In this document: positions 14,181-21,854 of the stretch, piece by piece
How the letters are laid out: each line of letters opens with the position of its first letter
How positions within the stretch are numbered: the stretch's first letter is position 1
Source of the DNA: DASVEE01 sp036399695
GTDB lineage: Bacteria; Acidobacteriota; Thermoanaerobaculia; Gp7-AA8
Length of the DNA: 35,325 nucleotides
NCBI GenBank assembly: GCA_036399695.1
Contig: DASWMP010000147.1
Coordinates: 1 to 35,325 of the forward strand
Reading direction: 5' to 3'
Program-made: the position numbers and the translations under genes
Notes under the pieces: model-generated
Database searches by the model: none
Seen by the model: only the letters and a program-made list of their open reading frames with translations
Told to the model about the DNA's origin: nothing

Positions 14181-15208
14181 AAAAACGGATCGTTCCCATC
14201 GTCATCCTCCTCGCCGTGGTTGCCGCGGCGGTCGTCGCCGGCGTGGCATACGCGCGCCGCACCAAAGCAAACCCGAACGAGCTCCGTCTGGCCGGCAACA
14301 TCGAGCTGGACGAGGTCGAAGTCAGTTTCCGGATCGCCGGACGCGTCGCCGAGCGCACGGTAGGCGAGGGGAGCGTCGTGCAGGCCGGGGCGGTGATCGC
14401 CCGGCTCGACGGCGCCGACCTGACGCACGACGTCAATCTCCGCCGCGCCGAGCTGGACGCGACCGCCGCGAAGCTGCAGGAACTGCAGGCGGGGACGCGC
14501 AGCGAGCAGATCGCGCAGGCCGCCGCGGCGCTCGAGCAGGCCCGCGCCGTCGCCGCGCGCACCGGCAGCGAGTACGAACGGAGCAGTGACTTGCTGCGGA
14601 AGGACGTCATCTCGAAGCGGGAGTTCGAAGCGGTGCAGAGCGCTCATCGTTCCGCGCGCGCCGCGGTCGAACAGGCGGAGCAGCAACTGGCACTGTTGCG
14701 CAAAGGACCGCGTGCCGAGGAACTGGCGGGGGCGCGGGCGCAGGTGGAGAGGGCGAACGAAGCGATCGCCGCCGCGGAGACACGCGCGAGCTGGACGACG
14801 GCCATCGCCCCGATCTCCGGCACCGTGCTCTCCGCCGTCGTGGAGCCGGGCGAGCAGGTGGCGCCGGGCGCGCCGGTCGTCACGCTCGGCAATCTCGACC
14901 GCATCTGGCTCCGCGCCTACGTGGACGAGCGCGACCTCGGGCGCATCCGCCTGAACATGCCGGTGCAGGTCCTCAGCGATACGTATCCAGACAAACGCTA
15001 CCGCGGCCGCATCACCTGGATCGCCGACGAAGCGGAGTTCACCCCTAAGTCCGTGCAGACGGAGAAGGAGCGGGTGAAGCTGGTCTACCGCATCAAGGTG
15101 GCGGTGGAGAACCCCAATCACGAGCTCAAGCCGGGGATGCCGGCGGATGCGGTGGTCACGGTTGGGCAGTTGGCGGTTGGGCGGTTGGGCGGGGGTGGAG
15201 TGCAGTGA
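14177..15208 (+). CDS. HlyD/YbhG-type periplasmic adaptor of ABC efflux pump
   Basis: The protein has 343 residues. Residues 5-24 form a signal anchor (VPIVILLAVVAAAVVAGVAY). Then come the lipoyl/barrel-sandwich half (VSFRIAGRVAERTVGEGSVV) and a long coiled-coil hairpin with AAALEQARAVAA and a DLLRKDVISKREFE turn. The second lipoyl half (APISGTVLSAVVEPGEQV) and a beta-barrel (IWLRAYVDERDLGRIRLNMP) follow. It links the inner-membrane ABC transporter to the outer-membrane factor encoded at the end of the operon. The last residues (VGQLAVGRLGGGG) are encoded by GGTTGGGC word repeats and are probably not functional sequence. The stop overlaps the next start (GTGA). Confidence 0.9.
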   Translation: MKKRIVPIVILLAVVAAAVVAGVAYARRTKANPNELRLAGNIELDEVEVSFRIAGRVAERTVGEGSVVQAGAVIARLDGADLTHDVNLRRAELDATAAKLQELQAGTRSEQIAQAAAALEQARAVAARTGSEYERSSDLLRKDVISKREFEAVQSAHRSARAAVEQAEQQLALLRKGPRAEELAGARAQVERANEAIAAAETRASWTTAIAPISGTVLSAVVEPGEQVAPGAPVVTLGNLDRIWLRAYVDERDLGRIRLNMPVQVLSDTYPDKRYRGRITWIADEAEFTPKSVQTEKERVKLVYRIKVAVENPNHELKPGMPADAVVTVGQLAVGRLGGGGVQ

Positions 15209-15273
15209 AGACTCCCGCCGTTTCGCCCGTCCCTCATCCACCGCCCAACCGCCCAACCGCCAACCGCCCAACC
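15160..15273. repeat. Inverted GCGGTTGG-word repeats spanning the hlyD/ATPase junction
   Basis: Bases 15160-15192 pair with 15241-15273 as 33-base arms with one mismatch. The arms are made of GCGGTTGG words. The loop of 48 bases holds the adaptor stop, the ATPase GTG start and its ribosome-binding region, so a hairpin in the mRNA would present or hide that start. The arms are translated as the adaptor C-terminus and as PPPNRPTANRPTEPA in the ATPase N-terminus. Confidence 0.75.
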
Positions 15274-16188
15274 GAGCCCGCCGTGCGGGCGCTCAATCTC
15301 ACCCGCACTTTCGGCGACACGCGCGCCGTCGACGGACTCTCCTTCACCGTGGATCGCGGCGAAGTCTTCGGGCTCGTGGGTCCTGACGGCGCCGGCAAGA
15401 CCACGACCATGCGTCTGCTCACCGGCATCCTCGATCCGACGTCTGGTGAGGCTTTCGTCTTCGGGCGGCACACCGTGCGCGATGCCGAGGCCATTCACGA
15501 CGCCACCGGGTACATGGCGCAGAGGTTCGGGCTCTATCCCGACCTCACCGTCGAGGAGAACATCCACTTCTACGCGGAGCTGTACGGCGTGCCGCGGCGC
15601 GGGCGTGAAGCAAAGATCAAAGAGCTGCTGGACTTCAGCAACATGACGCCGTTCCGGAAGCGCTACGCCAGCAATCTTTCGGGCGGGATGAAGCAGAAGC
15701 TCGGCCTGGCGTGCGCGCTCATCCACGCGCCGGAGGTGCTGTTTCTCGACGAGCCGACGAACGGCGTCGATCCCGTGTCGCGGCGCGACTTCTGGCGCAT
15801 CCTGTATCACCTCGTGCGGACCGAGCACGTCACCGTCATCGTCTCGACGGCGTACCTCGACGAAGCCGAGCGCTGCTCGCGCGTGGCGCTGCTGCACCAG
15901 GGGAAGCTCGTCGCCCTCGACACCCCGGCGGGCATCAAGTCGCTGCTGCAAGGGACGTTGCTGGAGATCCGCGCCGGCGATACACGCCACGCCGCGGCGA
16001 AGCTCCGCGCGAAGCTGCACGGCGAATCGATCACCACCTTCGGCGATCGCATCCATCTCCTCACGGCCGATGCCGACGCCGCCCGCGCGACGATCCGCGA
16101 AGCGCTCGGTGACGAGCTCGAAAGCATCGAAGTCATCGAGCCGTCGCTGGAGAACGTCTTCGTCTCCATGCTCAAGGAGACGGCATGA
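15205..16188 (+). CDS. ABC transporter ATPase, equivalent of YbhF N-terminal half
   Basis: This 327-residue protein starts at GTG 15205, with GGTGGAG just before it. The first 25 or so residues are repeat-encoded and proline-rich; the ATPase proper begins at VRALNLTRTFGD. Visible motifs are Walker A GPDGAGKTT, Q-loop MAQRFGLYPDLT, signature LSGGMKQK and Walker B VLFLDEPTNGVDP. The switch region reads STAYLDEAE, where a histidine is normal. The N-terminal half of E. coli YbhF likewise has GPDGAGKT and STSYLDEAE, so this is the split-off equivalent of that half. It should pair with the next gene product as a heterodimer under the two ABC-2 permeases. It overlaps the next gene by four bases. Confidence 0.9.
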   Translation: MKTPAVSPVPHPPPNRPTANRPTEPAVRALNLTRTFGDTRAVDGLSFTVDRGEVFGLVGPDGAGKTTTMRLLTGILDPTSGEAFVFGRHTVRDAEAIHDATGYMAQRFGLYPDLTVEENIHFYAELYGVPRRGREAKIKELLDFSNMTPFRKRYASNLSGGMKQKLGLACALIHAPEVLFLDEPTNGVDPVSRRDFWRILYHLVRTEHVTVIVSTAYLDEAERCSRVALLHQGKLVALDTPAGIKSLLQGTLLEIRAGDTRHAAAKLRAKLHGESITTFGDRIHLLTADADAARATIREALGDELESIEVIEPSLENVFVSMLKETA

Positions 16189-17192
16189 ACGCTCCCGTGT
16201 CCGTGGGAGGTCCTGCCGTGGAACTGCAAGGCCTGGAGAAGCGCTTCGGCGATTTCGTGGCCGTCAATGGCATCACGCTCGACGTCGGCCGGGGCGAGAT
16301 CTTCGGCTTTCTCGGACCGAACGGCGCCGGCAAGTCGACGACCATCCGCATGCTATGCGGCATCATCACGCCGACCGCGGGGCGCGGCGTCGTCGCCGGC
16401 CACGACGTGCGCACCGAGCCGGAGAAGATCAAAGCCTCGATCGGCTACATGAGCCAGAAGTTCTCGCTCTACAACGATCTGACGGTCGAAGAGAACCTCG
16501 ATTTCTATGGCGGCATCTACGGCCTCGACCGGCAGCGGCTGCGCGAGCGCAAAGAGAAGGTGCTGGAACTGGCGCGCCTGCGCGACCAGCGCTCGCTGCG
16601 CACGTCGGTCCTCCCCGCGGGCTGGAAGCAGCGCCTCTCCCTCGGCTGCGCGATCCTGCACGAGCCGCCCATCGTTTTTCTCGACGAGCCGACGTCCGGC
16701 GTCGACCCGATCAGCCGCCGCGCTTTCTGGGAGCTGATCTACACGCTCGCCGACGAAGGGGTGACGGTCTTCGTCACGACGCATTACATGGAAGAGGCGG
16801 AGTACTGCCAACGCCTGGCCCTGATCTACCGCGGCAATCTCATCGCCCTCGGCACACCCGGCGAACTGAAGACGCGCTACATGACGGACGCGGTGATCGA
16901 GATCCTGAGCGACCGCCCGACCGAGGCCATCGATGTGGTGAGTGGGATCGATGGCGTGAGGGATACGGCGCTGTTCGGCCGCGGCCTGCATGCGGTGACC
17001 GCGGAGCCGGAGCGGGCGGTGGAGACGATCGGGGAGACGCTGCGCGCGCAGGGTTTTGCGGTGGAGCGGGTGAGGCGGATCGTGCCTTCTCTGGAAGACG
17101 TGTTCGTCTCGCTCATCGAGCGCAGTGACCGGGGAACGATGGGACCTGTGGGACCTATGGAAAAGCCCATCGCCCCCGAGGTGCACCCATGA
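16185..17192 (+). CDS. ABC transporter ATPase, equivalent of YbhF C-terminal half
   Basis: This 335-residue protein has Walker A GPNGAGKST, Q-loop MSQKFSLYNDLT, Walker B IVFLDEPTSGVDP and an intact switch histidine in TTHYMEEAEYC. Its signature motif is degenerate: LPAGWKQRL instead of LSGGQ. The C-terminal half of YbhF has the matching LPLGFKQRL. With the preceding ATPase it would form one canonical and one degenerate nucleotide site. The C-terminal tail (GTMGPVGPMEKPIAP) is encoded by ATGGGACCT words also found, in complement, at 8581-8616, so the tail looks repeat-derived. Both junctions are four-base ATGA overlaps. Confidence 0.9.
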   Translation: MNAPVSVGGPAVELQGLEKRFGDFVAVNGITLDVGRGEIFGFLGPNGAGKSTTIRMLCGIITPTAGRGVVAGHDVRTEPEKIKASIGYMSQKFSLYNDLTVEENLDFYGGIYGLDRQRLRERKEKVLELARLRDQRSLRTSVLPAGWKQRLSLGCAILHEPPIVFLDEPTSGVDPISRRAFWELIYTLADEGVTVFVTTHYMEEAEYCQRLALIYRGNLIALGTPGELKTRYMTDAVIEILSDRPTEAIDVVSGIDGVRDTALFGRGLHAVTAEPERAVETIGETLRAQGFAVERVRRIVPSLEDVFVSLIERSDRGTMGPVGPMEKPIAPEVHP

Positions 17193-18271
17193 ACTTCCGC
17201 CGCGTCAAAGCGGTTGCGCGCAAGGAGCTCACGCACGTGCTCCGCGATCCGCGCAGTCTCGCCACCGGCATCGCCATTCCGATGGTGCTGATCATCCTTT
17301 TCGGCTACGCGCTCACGCTCGACGTGGATGATGTTCCGTTCGCCGTCTGGGACCGCAGCGGCACGCCGCGCAGCCGCGAGCTCGTGGCGGCGATGGATGC
17401 GTCGCAGTACCTCCGGCTCGAACGGACCGCGCACAGCTATCGCGAGCTGGAGCTGGCTATCGAGCGCGGCGACGTCCTGGCGGCCATCGTCATCCCGCAC
17501 GACGTGAACCGCGGCGCCGCGTTGCAACTGATCCTCGACGGCTCCGACGCCAACACCGCCTCCATCGCCGCGGGCTACATCGAGAACGTCGTGCAGCGCT
17601 TCGGCTGTCCGCAATGCCAGCCGAACGTCGACCTCCGCCCGCGCGTCTGGTTCAACCCCGACATGGTGTCGCGCAACTACATCGTGCCGGGACTGCTCGC
17701 CGTGATCATGAACGTCATCGCGGCGCTGCTCACGTCGCTCACGGTGGCCCGGGAGTGGGAGACCGGCACGATGGAGCAGCTCATCTCCACGCCATTGCGC
17801 GTGCCGGAGCTGATCGTCGGCAAGCTCGTGCCCTACTGGCTCATCGGGATGGTGGACGTGGTGCTGGCGTTCCTCGTCGGGCGGCTGCTGTTCGACGTGC
17901 CGTTCCGCGGCAACCTCTGGCTGCTCTTCGGCACCACGGCCGTCTTCCTCATCGGCGTGCTGACGTTCGGGGTGCTGATCAGCGTGGTCACGAAGAGTCA
18001 GCTCCTGGCGAACCAGCTCGCCGTCCTCGGCACTTACCTCCCGGCGTTCCTGCTCTCCGGCTTCATGTACAGCATCGAGAACATGCCGCGCCCGCTGCAG
18101 CTCATCACCTACATCCTGCCGGCGCGTTACTACGTGACGCTGCTCAAGGGGCTGTTCCTCAAAGGCACCGGTCTCGAGGTGCTGTGGATCGAGATCGTGT
18201 TCCTCGTCGCCTACACCGCGCTCGTGATGCTCGTCGCGAACGTGAAACTGAAGAAGAAGCTGGAAGCATGA
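17189..18271 (+). CDS. ABC-2 type permease (YbhS/YbhR-like), first of pair
   Basis: This 360-residue membrane protein has the ABC-2 layout. A first helix (IAIPMVLIILFGYALTLDV) is followed by a periplasmic domain of about 150 residues (VPFAVWDRSGTPRSRELV, IVIPHDVNRGAALQLILDGS, ASIAAGYIENVV). WFNPDMVSRNYIVPGLLAVI leads into five more helices, and the EWETGTMEQLISTPL motif is typical of DrrB/YbhS permeases. It forms the inner-membrane channel with the next gene product. Its start overlaps the ATPase stop (ATGA). Confidence 0.9.
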   Translation: MNFRRVKAVARKELTHVLRDPRSLATGIAIPMVLIILFGYALTLDVDDVPFAVWDRSGTPRSRELVAAMDASQYLRLERTAHSYRELELAIERGDVLAAIVIPHDVNRGAALQLILDGSDANTASIAAGYIENVVQRFGCPQCQPNVDLRPRVWFNPDMVSRNYIVPGLLAVIMNVIAALLTSLTVAREWETGTMEQLISTPLRVPELIVGKLVPYWLIGMVDVVLAFLVGRLLFDVPFRGNLWLLFGTTAVFLIGVLTFGVLISVVTKSQLLANQLAVLGTYLPAFLLSGFMYSIENMPRPLQLITYILPARYYVTLLKGLFLKGTGLEVLWIEIVFLVAYTALVMLVANVKLKKKLEA

Positions 18272-19383
18272 ACCTCCAACGCATCCGCCACATGCTCATC
18301 AAGGAGTTCATCCAGCTCCGCCGCGATCCGCGCATGCGCGCCGTGATCTTCGTGGTGCCGATCCTCCAGACGGTGGTCTTCGGCTACGCCGTGACGACGG
18401 ACGTCCGCCACGTGCAGACGGTGCTGATCGATCACGACCGCTCGCCGTCGAGCCGGGAGCTGGTCTCGCGCTTCACCGGCTCGCGCTACTTCGACATCGT
18501 GGCGCAGACGGACGACGTGGACGTCGCGCAGCGGCTCGTCGACCGCGACGAGGCCAGCACGGTGATCCGCATCGAGCATGGCTTCGACGCCGACCTCCGC
18601 GCCGGACGCAGGCCCGCGGTGCAGCTCATCGTCGACGGCACGGACTCGAACACCGCGGCCATGGTGCTGAGCTACGCCTCCCGCATCGCCATGAAGTTCG
18701 ACCGCGACGTGACCATCGCCCGCCATCCGTCGCTGAAGCTGCCGCCGCCGATCGCCACGCGTGCCTGGTTCAACCCGAACCTCGAGTCGCGCAACTTCTA
18801 CGTCCCGGGCGTGATCGCGCTGCTCGTCGCACTCATCACGCTGCTGCTGTCGTCGATGGCCGTGGTGCGGGAGAAGGAGATCGGCACGATCGAGCAGATC
18901 ATCGTCACGCCGATCACGCAGCCGGAGTTCATCCTCGGCAAGACGGCGCCATTCGTCGTCATCGCGTACATCGACGTGCTGCTCATCACGGTCGTCGCGG
19001 CCTTCTGGTTCGACATCCCGATCCGCGGCAGCCTGCTCCTGCTCCTCGGCGGCACGGCACTGTTCATCCTGTCGACGATCGCGGTCGGCCTCGTCATCTC
19101 GACCGTCAGCACGACGCAGCAGCAGGCCATGATGACGACGTTCTTCTATTTCCTGCCGGCCGTGCTGCTGTCGGGCTTCATCTTCCCGATCGCGAACATG
19201 CCGGCGGCGATCCAGTGGCTCACGTTCCTCAATCCGCTGCGCTACTTCCTCGTGATCGTGCGCGGCATCTTCCTGAAGGGGAGCGGCTTCGCGATCCTCT
19301 GGCCGCAGTTCGGCGCCCTCCTCGCGCTCGGCGTCGTGACGCTGCTCTTCGCGTCGACCCGCTTCCGCAAAACACTCGCTTAG
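18268..19383 (+). CDS. ABC-2 type permease (YbhS/YbhR-like), second of pair
   Basis: This 371-residue protein starts at ATG 18268; the frame stays open far upstream only as a shadow of the previous gene. It shares its layout with the first permease: MLIKEFIQLRRDPRMRAVIF, a first helix, and a periplasmic domain with VLIDHDRSPSSRELVSRFTG and VIRIEHGFDADLRAGR. WFNPNLESRNFYVPG and REKEIGTIEQIIVTPI follow, then several membrane helices (AVLLSGFIFPIANMP). The two permeases are paralogous and presumably heterodimerise. The TolC-type gene starts twelve bases after its stop. Confidence 0.9.
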   Translation: MNLQRIRHMLIKEFIQLRRDPRMRAVIFVVPILQTVVFGYAVTTDVRHVQTVLIDHDRSPSSRELVSRFTGSRYFDIVAQTDDVDVAQRLVDRDEASTVIRIEHGFDADLRAGRRPAVQLIVDGTDSNTAAMVLSYASRIAMKFDRDVTIARHPSLKLPPPIATRAWFNPNLESRNFYVPGVIALLVALITLLLSSMAVVREKEIGTIEQIIVTPITQPEFILGKTAPFVVIAYIDVLLITVVAAFWFDIPIRGSLLLLLGGTALFILSTIAVGLVISTVSTTQQQAMMTTFFYFLPAVLLSGFIFPIANMPAAIQWLTFLNPLRYFLVIVRGIFLKGSGFAILWPQFGALLALGVVTLLFASTRFRKTLA

Positions 19384-19394
19384 GAGTTTCGTTC

Positions 19395-20615
19395 ATGCTC
19401 TCGCTTTTCCTCGCGCTCCAGGTCCTCACGCTCGGCGACGCGGTGTCGCTCGCGCTGCAGCAGAACCCCTCGCAGCAGGTGGCGCTCTCGAATGCCGCCG
19501 TCGCCGACGAGCAGGCGGCGATCGCCGATGCCGCACGCTGGCCGGTCGTCACCGCCGACGCGCGCGTGGCCCGCTGGCAGATGAAGGCCTTCCTGCCGAA
19601 GGCACTGCTGTCCCGCATCCCGGAGCCGATCTCCGTCATCGGTCCGACGAATGATTTCTCGGCGGGCGTGGACGTGCGTTACACGGTCTGGGACTCGGGC
19701 CGCCGCGACGCCGAGATCGGCGCCGCCCGCGCCGGCGCCACCGCCGCGCACGCGGACGTCGACAGCAGCCGCGTGCAGCTCGCCTACGCGGTGCACGAGG
19801 CCTACTTTCGCCTGCTGGCGACGAATGCGGCCATGGACGCCGCACGCGCCCGGCTCGGACGTGCCGAGGATCATGTGCGCGTGGCCGCCATCCGGAAGGA
19901 GGAAGGGGCGTCGCCGCAGATCGACGTCGTGCGTGCCCGGGTGGAGGTGGCCCGTGCAAAGGCGGACGTAGCTTCCGCGCAGGCCGACGCCGCCGTGGCC
20001 CGCGGCCTGCTCAACACGCTCCTCGGGCAGCCGCCGGAAACGCCGCTCGAGCTCGCGCCCGTAGCGCTGGAGCCGGCGGACGACGCGATCGAGCGCCCGG
20101 AACTGGCCGCCCAACGGGCACGGATCGCCGCGCAGAAGTTGCTCGTCTCCGCGATGAAGCGCAGCGGCGGCCCGCGCGTCGGCGTGCAGGGAGCGTACGG
20201 CCTCCGCGACGACGAATGGCTCGCCGACGACCAGGAGTGGTCGATCGGCGTGGGCGTCGAAGTCGACCTCTTCGACCGCGCCCGCCGCCACCGCGTGGCC
20301 CGCGCGAACAACGAGCTCGCCCGCGAAGAAGCCCGCCTCCGTCAACTGCAGCAGCAGCTCGATCAGGAGGTCTGGAGCGCGAGAGCAAACGTCCGCGAAG
20401 CCCGCGCCGCCGTCGACGCCACGGTGGCCGCCGTGACCGAAGCACAGGAAGCCCTCCGTCTGGCCCGCGCCCGCTACGATGCCGGAGCCGGCACGATCAA
20501 CGACCTGCTCGACGCCGAGGCCGCGCTCACGCAGGCGGAGTCGCTGCGCATCCAGACCGTGTACGCCGAGCAGGTCGCGATCAGCGCGCTCCGCCGCGCC
20601 AGCGGACGAATCTAA
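19395..20615 (+). CDS. TolC-family outer-membrane efflux protein
   Basis: The protein has 406 residues from ATG 19395, which has AGGAG nine bases upstream overlapping the previous stop region. A short signal peptide (MLSLFLALQVL) is followed by LTLGDAVSLALQQNPSQQVA, the usual TolC/OEP opening. Two structural repeats each contain a beta segment (FSAGVDVRYTVWDSGRRDAE; WSIGVGVEVDLFDRARRHRV) and long helices rich in alanine (VRARVEVARAKADVASAQAD; ARYDAGAGTINDLLDAEAAL). It provides the outer-membrane channel of the tripartite pump, making the operon self-sufficient. The stop codon abuts palindromic repeat R1. Confidence 0.9.
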   Translation: MLSLFLALQVLTLGDAVSLALQQNPSQQVALSNAAVADEQAAIADAARWPVVTADARVARWQMKAFLPKALLSRIPEPISVIGPTNDFSAGVDVRYTVWDSGRRDAEIGAARAGATAAHADVDSSRVQLAYAVHEAYFRLLATNAAMDAARARLGRAEDHVRVAAIRKEEGASPQIDVVRARVEVARAKADVASAQADAAVARGLLNTLLGQPPETPLELAPVALEPADDAIERPELAAQRARIAAQKLLVSAMKRSGGPRVGVQGAYGLRDDEWLADDQEWSIGVGVEVDLFDRARRHRVARANNELAREEARLRQLQQQLDQEVWSARANVREARAAVDATVAAVTEAQEALRLARARYDAGAGTINDLLDAEAALTQAESLRIQTVYAEQVAISALRRASGRI

Positions 20616-20696
20616 TCTCGGAGTGCGGTGGCGAACGCCACCGCTCTGCTATACGTGTACAAGAGCGGTGGCTACTTCCGCCACCGCACTCCGAGA
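20616..20696. repeat. Palindromic repeat R1, complete copy
   Basis: Outer arms of 18 bases, TCTCGGAGTGCGGTGGCG (20616-20633) and its exact complement (20679-20696), enclose inner arms GCCACCGCTCT and AGAGCGGTGGC around a GCTATACGTGTACA loop. It starts directly after the TolC stop. Its right arm encodes the last residues and the stop codon of the convergent oxidase gene. It may act as a bidirectional terminator. A partial copy is at 1-57. Confidence 0.85.
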
Positions 20697-21682
20697 TTTC
20701 CAAACCGCCCCGGATCGAGCGCGCTCACATCCATCGAGTGCGCGGCGCCATCGACGATCATCTCCGCCAGCAACCGCCCCAGCGCCGGCGCGTGCATCAC
20801 CCCATGCCCGGAGTTGCCGATGGCTACGTACTGATCGTCCGTGCCCGGTACCCGCCCGAGGAGCGCATGCTCGTCCGGCGACATCTCGTACAAACCGGTC
20901 CAGCAGTAATCCACCGGCACGTCGCGTAAACAGGTCACGCGCGCATCGGTAAATGCGCGCACGCGCGTCAGCCAGACCTCGTCGTCAGGCGGCTCGTCGG
21001 GCCAGAGCAGCAGCACGCGGCCGTCGCGGACGCGCAGGTGATACCAGTCGCCGCTCCAGATCGTCATCGGCATCGAAGGCGGCAGCAGGTCCGTCTCGAT
21101 TGTCGCCGCTACGTTGCGTCGCAGCGGCGTCACCGGCGCTCCTGCCCATGCCCCCTTCGCGTTGACCGTGATCCCAGCCGAGACCTCCACCGGCTCGCCG
21201 AGGATGAACTGCACGCCCATCGCTTGCGCGCCATCGACGTACTGGCGCAGCACGTCCATCGGCCGGATGAAACCATCCGTTGGACAGAACGCGCCCCCGG
21301 CGATCGAATCATCAGCGATGGCCGGATTCAGCTCCCGCGCTTCCTCCGGCGACACCATCCGCGCCTCGGCCAGCCCGCACGCATGCTGCACCGCCTGCGC
21401 CGCGCGCAACGTCTCCAACTCCTCGGCGGACGTGGCGAGAAAGAGGTACCCATGCTGCGCCACCTGCAGTTCCTCGCGCGCCAGCAGCGAGAGCCGGACG
21501 TTCGTCTCGGTGGCGAACTGCGCCCGAAAACCACCCGTCGCCTTCGACGTGCTCCCGGAGCCCAGTTCCGGCGAGCGGTCGACGACCACGACGTCGCGCA
21601 CGCCGCGTTGCGCCAGGTGCCAGGCCACGCTGGCGCCGACCACTCCCGCGCCGTGGATCACCACGTTCGCTGTCCGTTGCAT
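20672..21682 (-). CDS. FAD-dependent amine/amino-acid oxidoreductase (DAO family)
   Basis: The protein has 336 residues from MQRTANVV; upstream in-frame codons are not family-like and overlap a hairpin. The dinucleotide-binding motif HGAGVVGASVAWHLAQRG (Gly11, Gly13, Gly16) opens the protein. DRSPELGSGSTSKATGGFR follows, as in sarcosine/dimethylglycine oxidases and D-amino-acid dehydrogenases. The C-terminal FAD-contact region is IGNSGHGVMHAPALGRLLAE. It probably oxidises an N-methyl or D-amino acid or a similar amine, but the substrate is not readable. It is somewhat short for the family: the part between SAGITVNAKGAWAGAPV and the substrate domain appears condensed. The final residues NLGVRWRK and the stop come from repeat R1. 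Confidence 0.82.
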   Translation of the reverse strand: MQRTANVVIHGAGVVGASVAWHLAQRGVRDVVVVDRSPELGSGSTSKATGGFRAQFATETNVRLSLLAREELQVAQHGYLFLATSAEELETLRAAQAVQHACGLAEARMVSPEEARELNPAIADDSIAGGAFCPTDGFIRPMDVLRQYVDGAQAMGVQFILGEPVEVSAGITVNAKGAWAGAPVTPLRRNVAATIETDLLPPSMPMTIWSGDWYHLRVRDGRVLLLWPDEPPDDEVWLTRVRAFTDARVTCLRDVPVDYCWTGLYEMSPDEHALLGRVPGTDDQYVAIGNSGHGVMHAPALGRLLAEMIVDGAAHSMDVSALDPGRFGNLGVRWRK

Positions 21683-21697
21683 CGGAAGAGGATAAAG

Positions 21698-21769
21698 GAG
21701 CGGGCCTCGGCGAGTGGCTCGACCCTGAAAGTGAGTGCCCTCGAGGAGCTCACTCAGCCAGGCCCGCTC
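21698..21769. other. Long imperfect hairpin between divergent genes
   Basis: GAGCGGGCCT (21698-21707) pairs perfectly with AGGCCCGCTC (21760-21769). Inside, GGC/GCC, GAGTG/CACTC and CTC/GAG continue the stem around a 25-base loop, about 21 pairs in all. On the minus strand it lies 15 bases before the oxidase start codon, so it would be in that leader; on the plus strand it is 85 bases before the next gene. I match it to no known riboswitch class. Confidence 0.6.
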
Positions 21770-21854
21770 TATCTCTATAGATGGACGCGGCGCCGCTTTT
21801 CCCACTCTCGCGGGCACATCCTTTGCGGGCACCCGCTCTTCGGAGGATCAAACC

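Noticed and set aside
13724..15271. 515-codon open frame on the minus strand
   Set aside because: It lies opposite the clearly real TetR and HlyD genes and has no domain-like sequence.
21698..21769. Known riboswitch (glycine, SAM, guanidine types)
   Set aside because: None of the conserved loop sequences I know for these classes is present. It was listed only as an unassigned hairpin.
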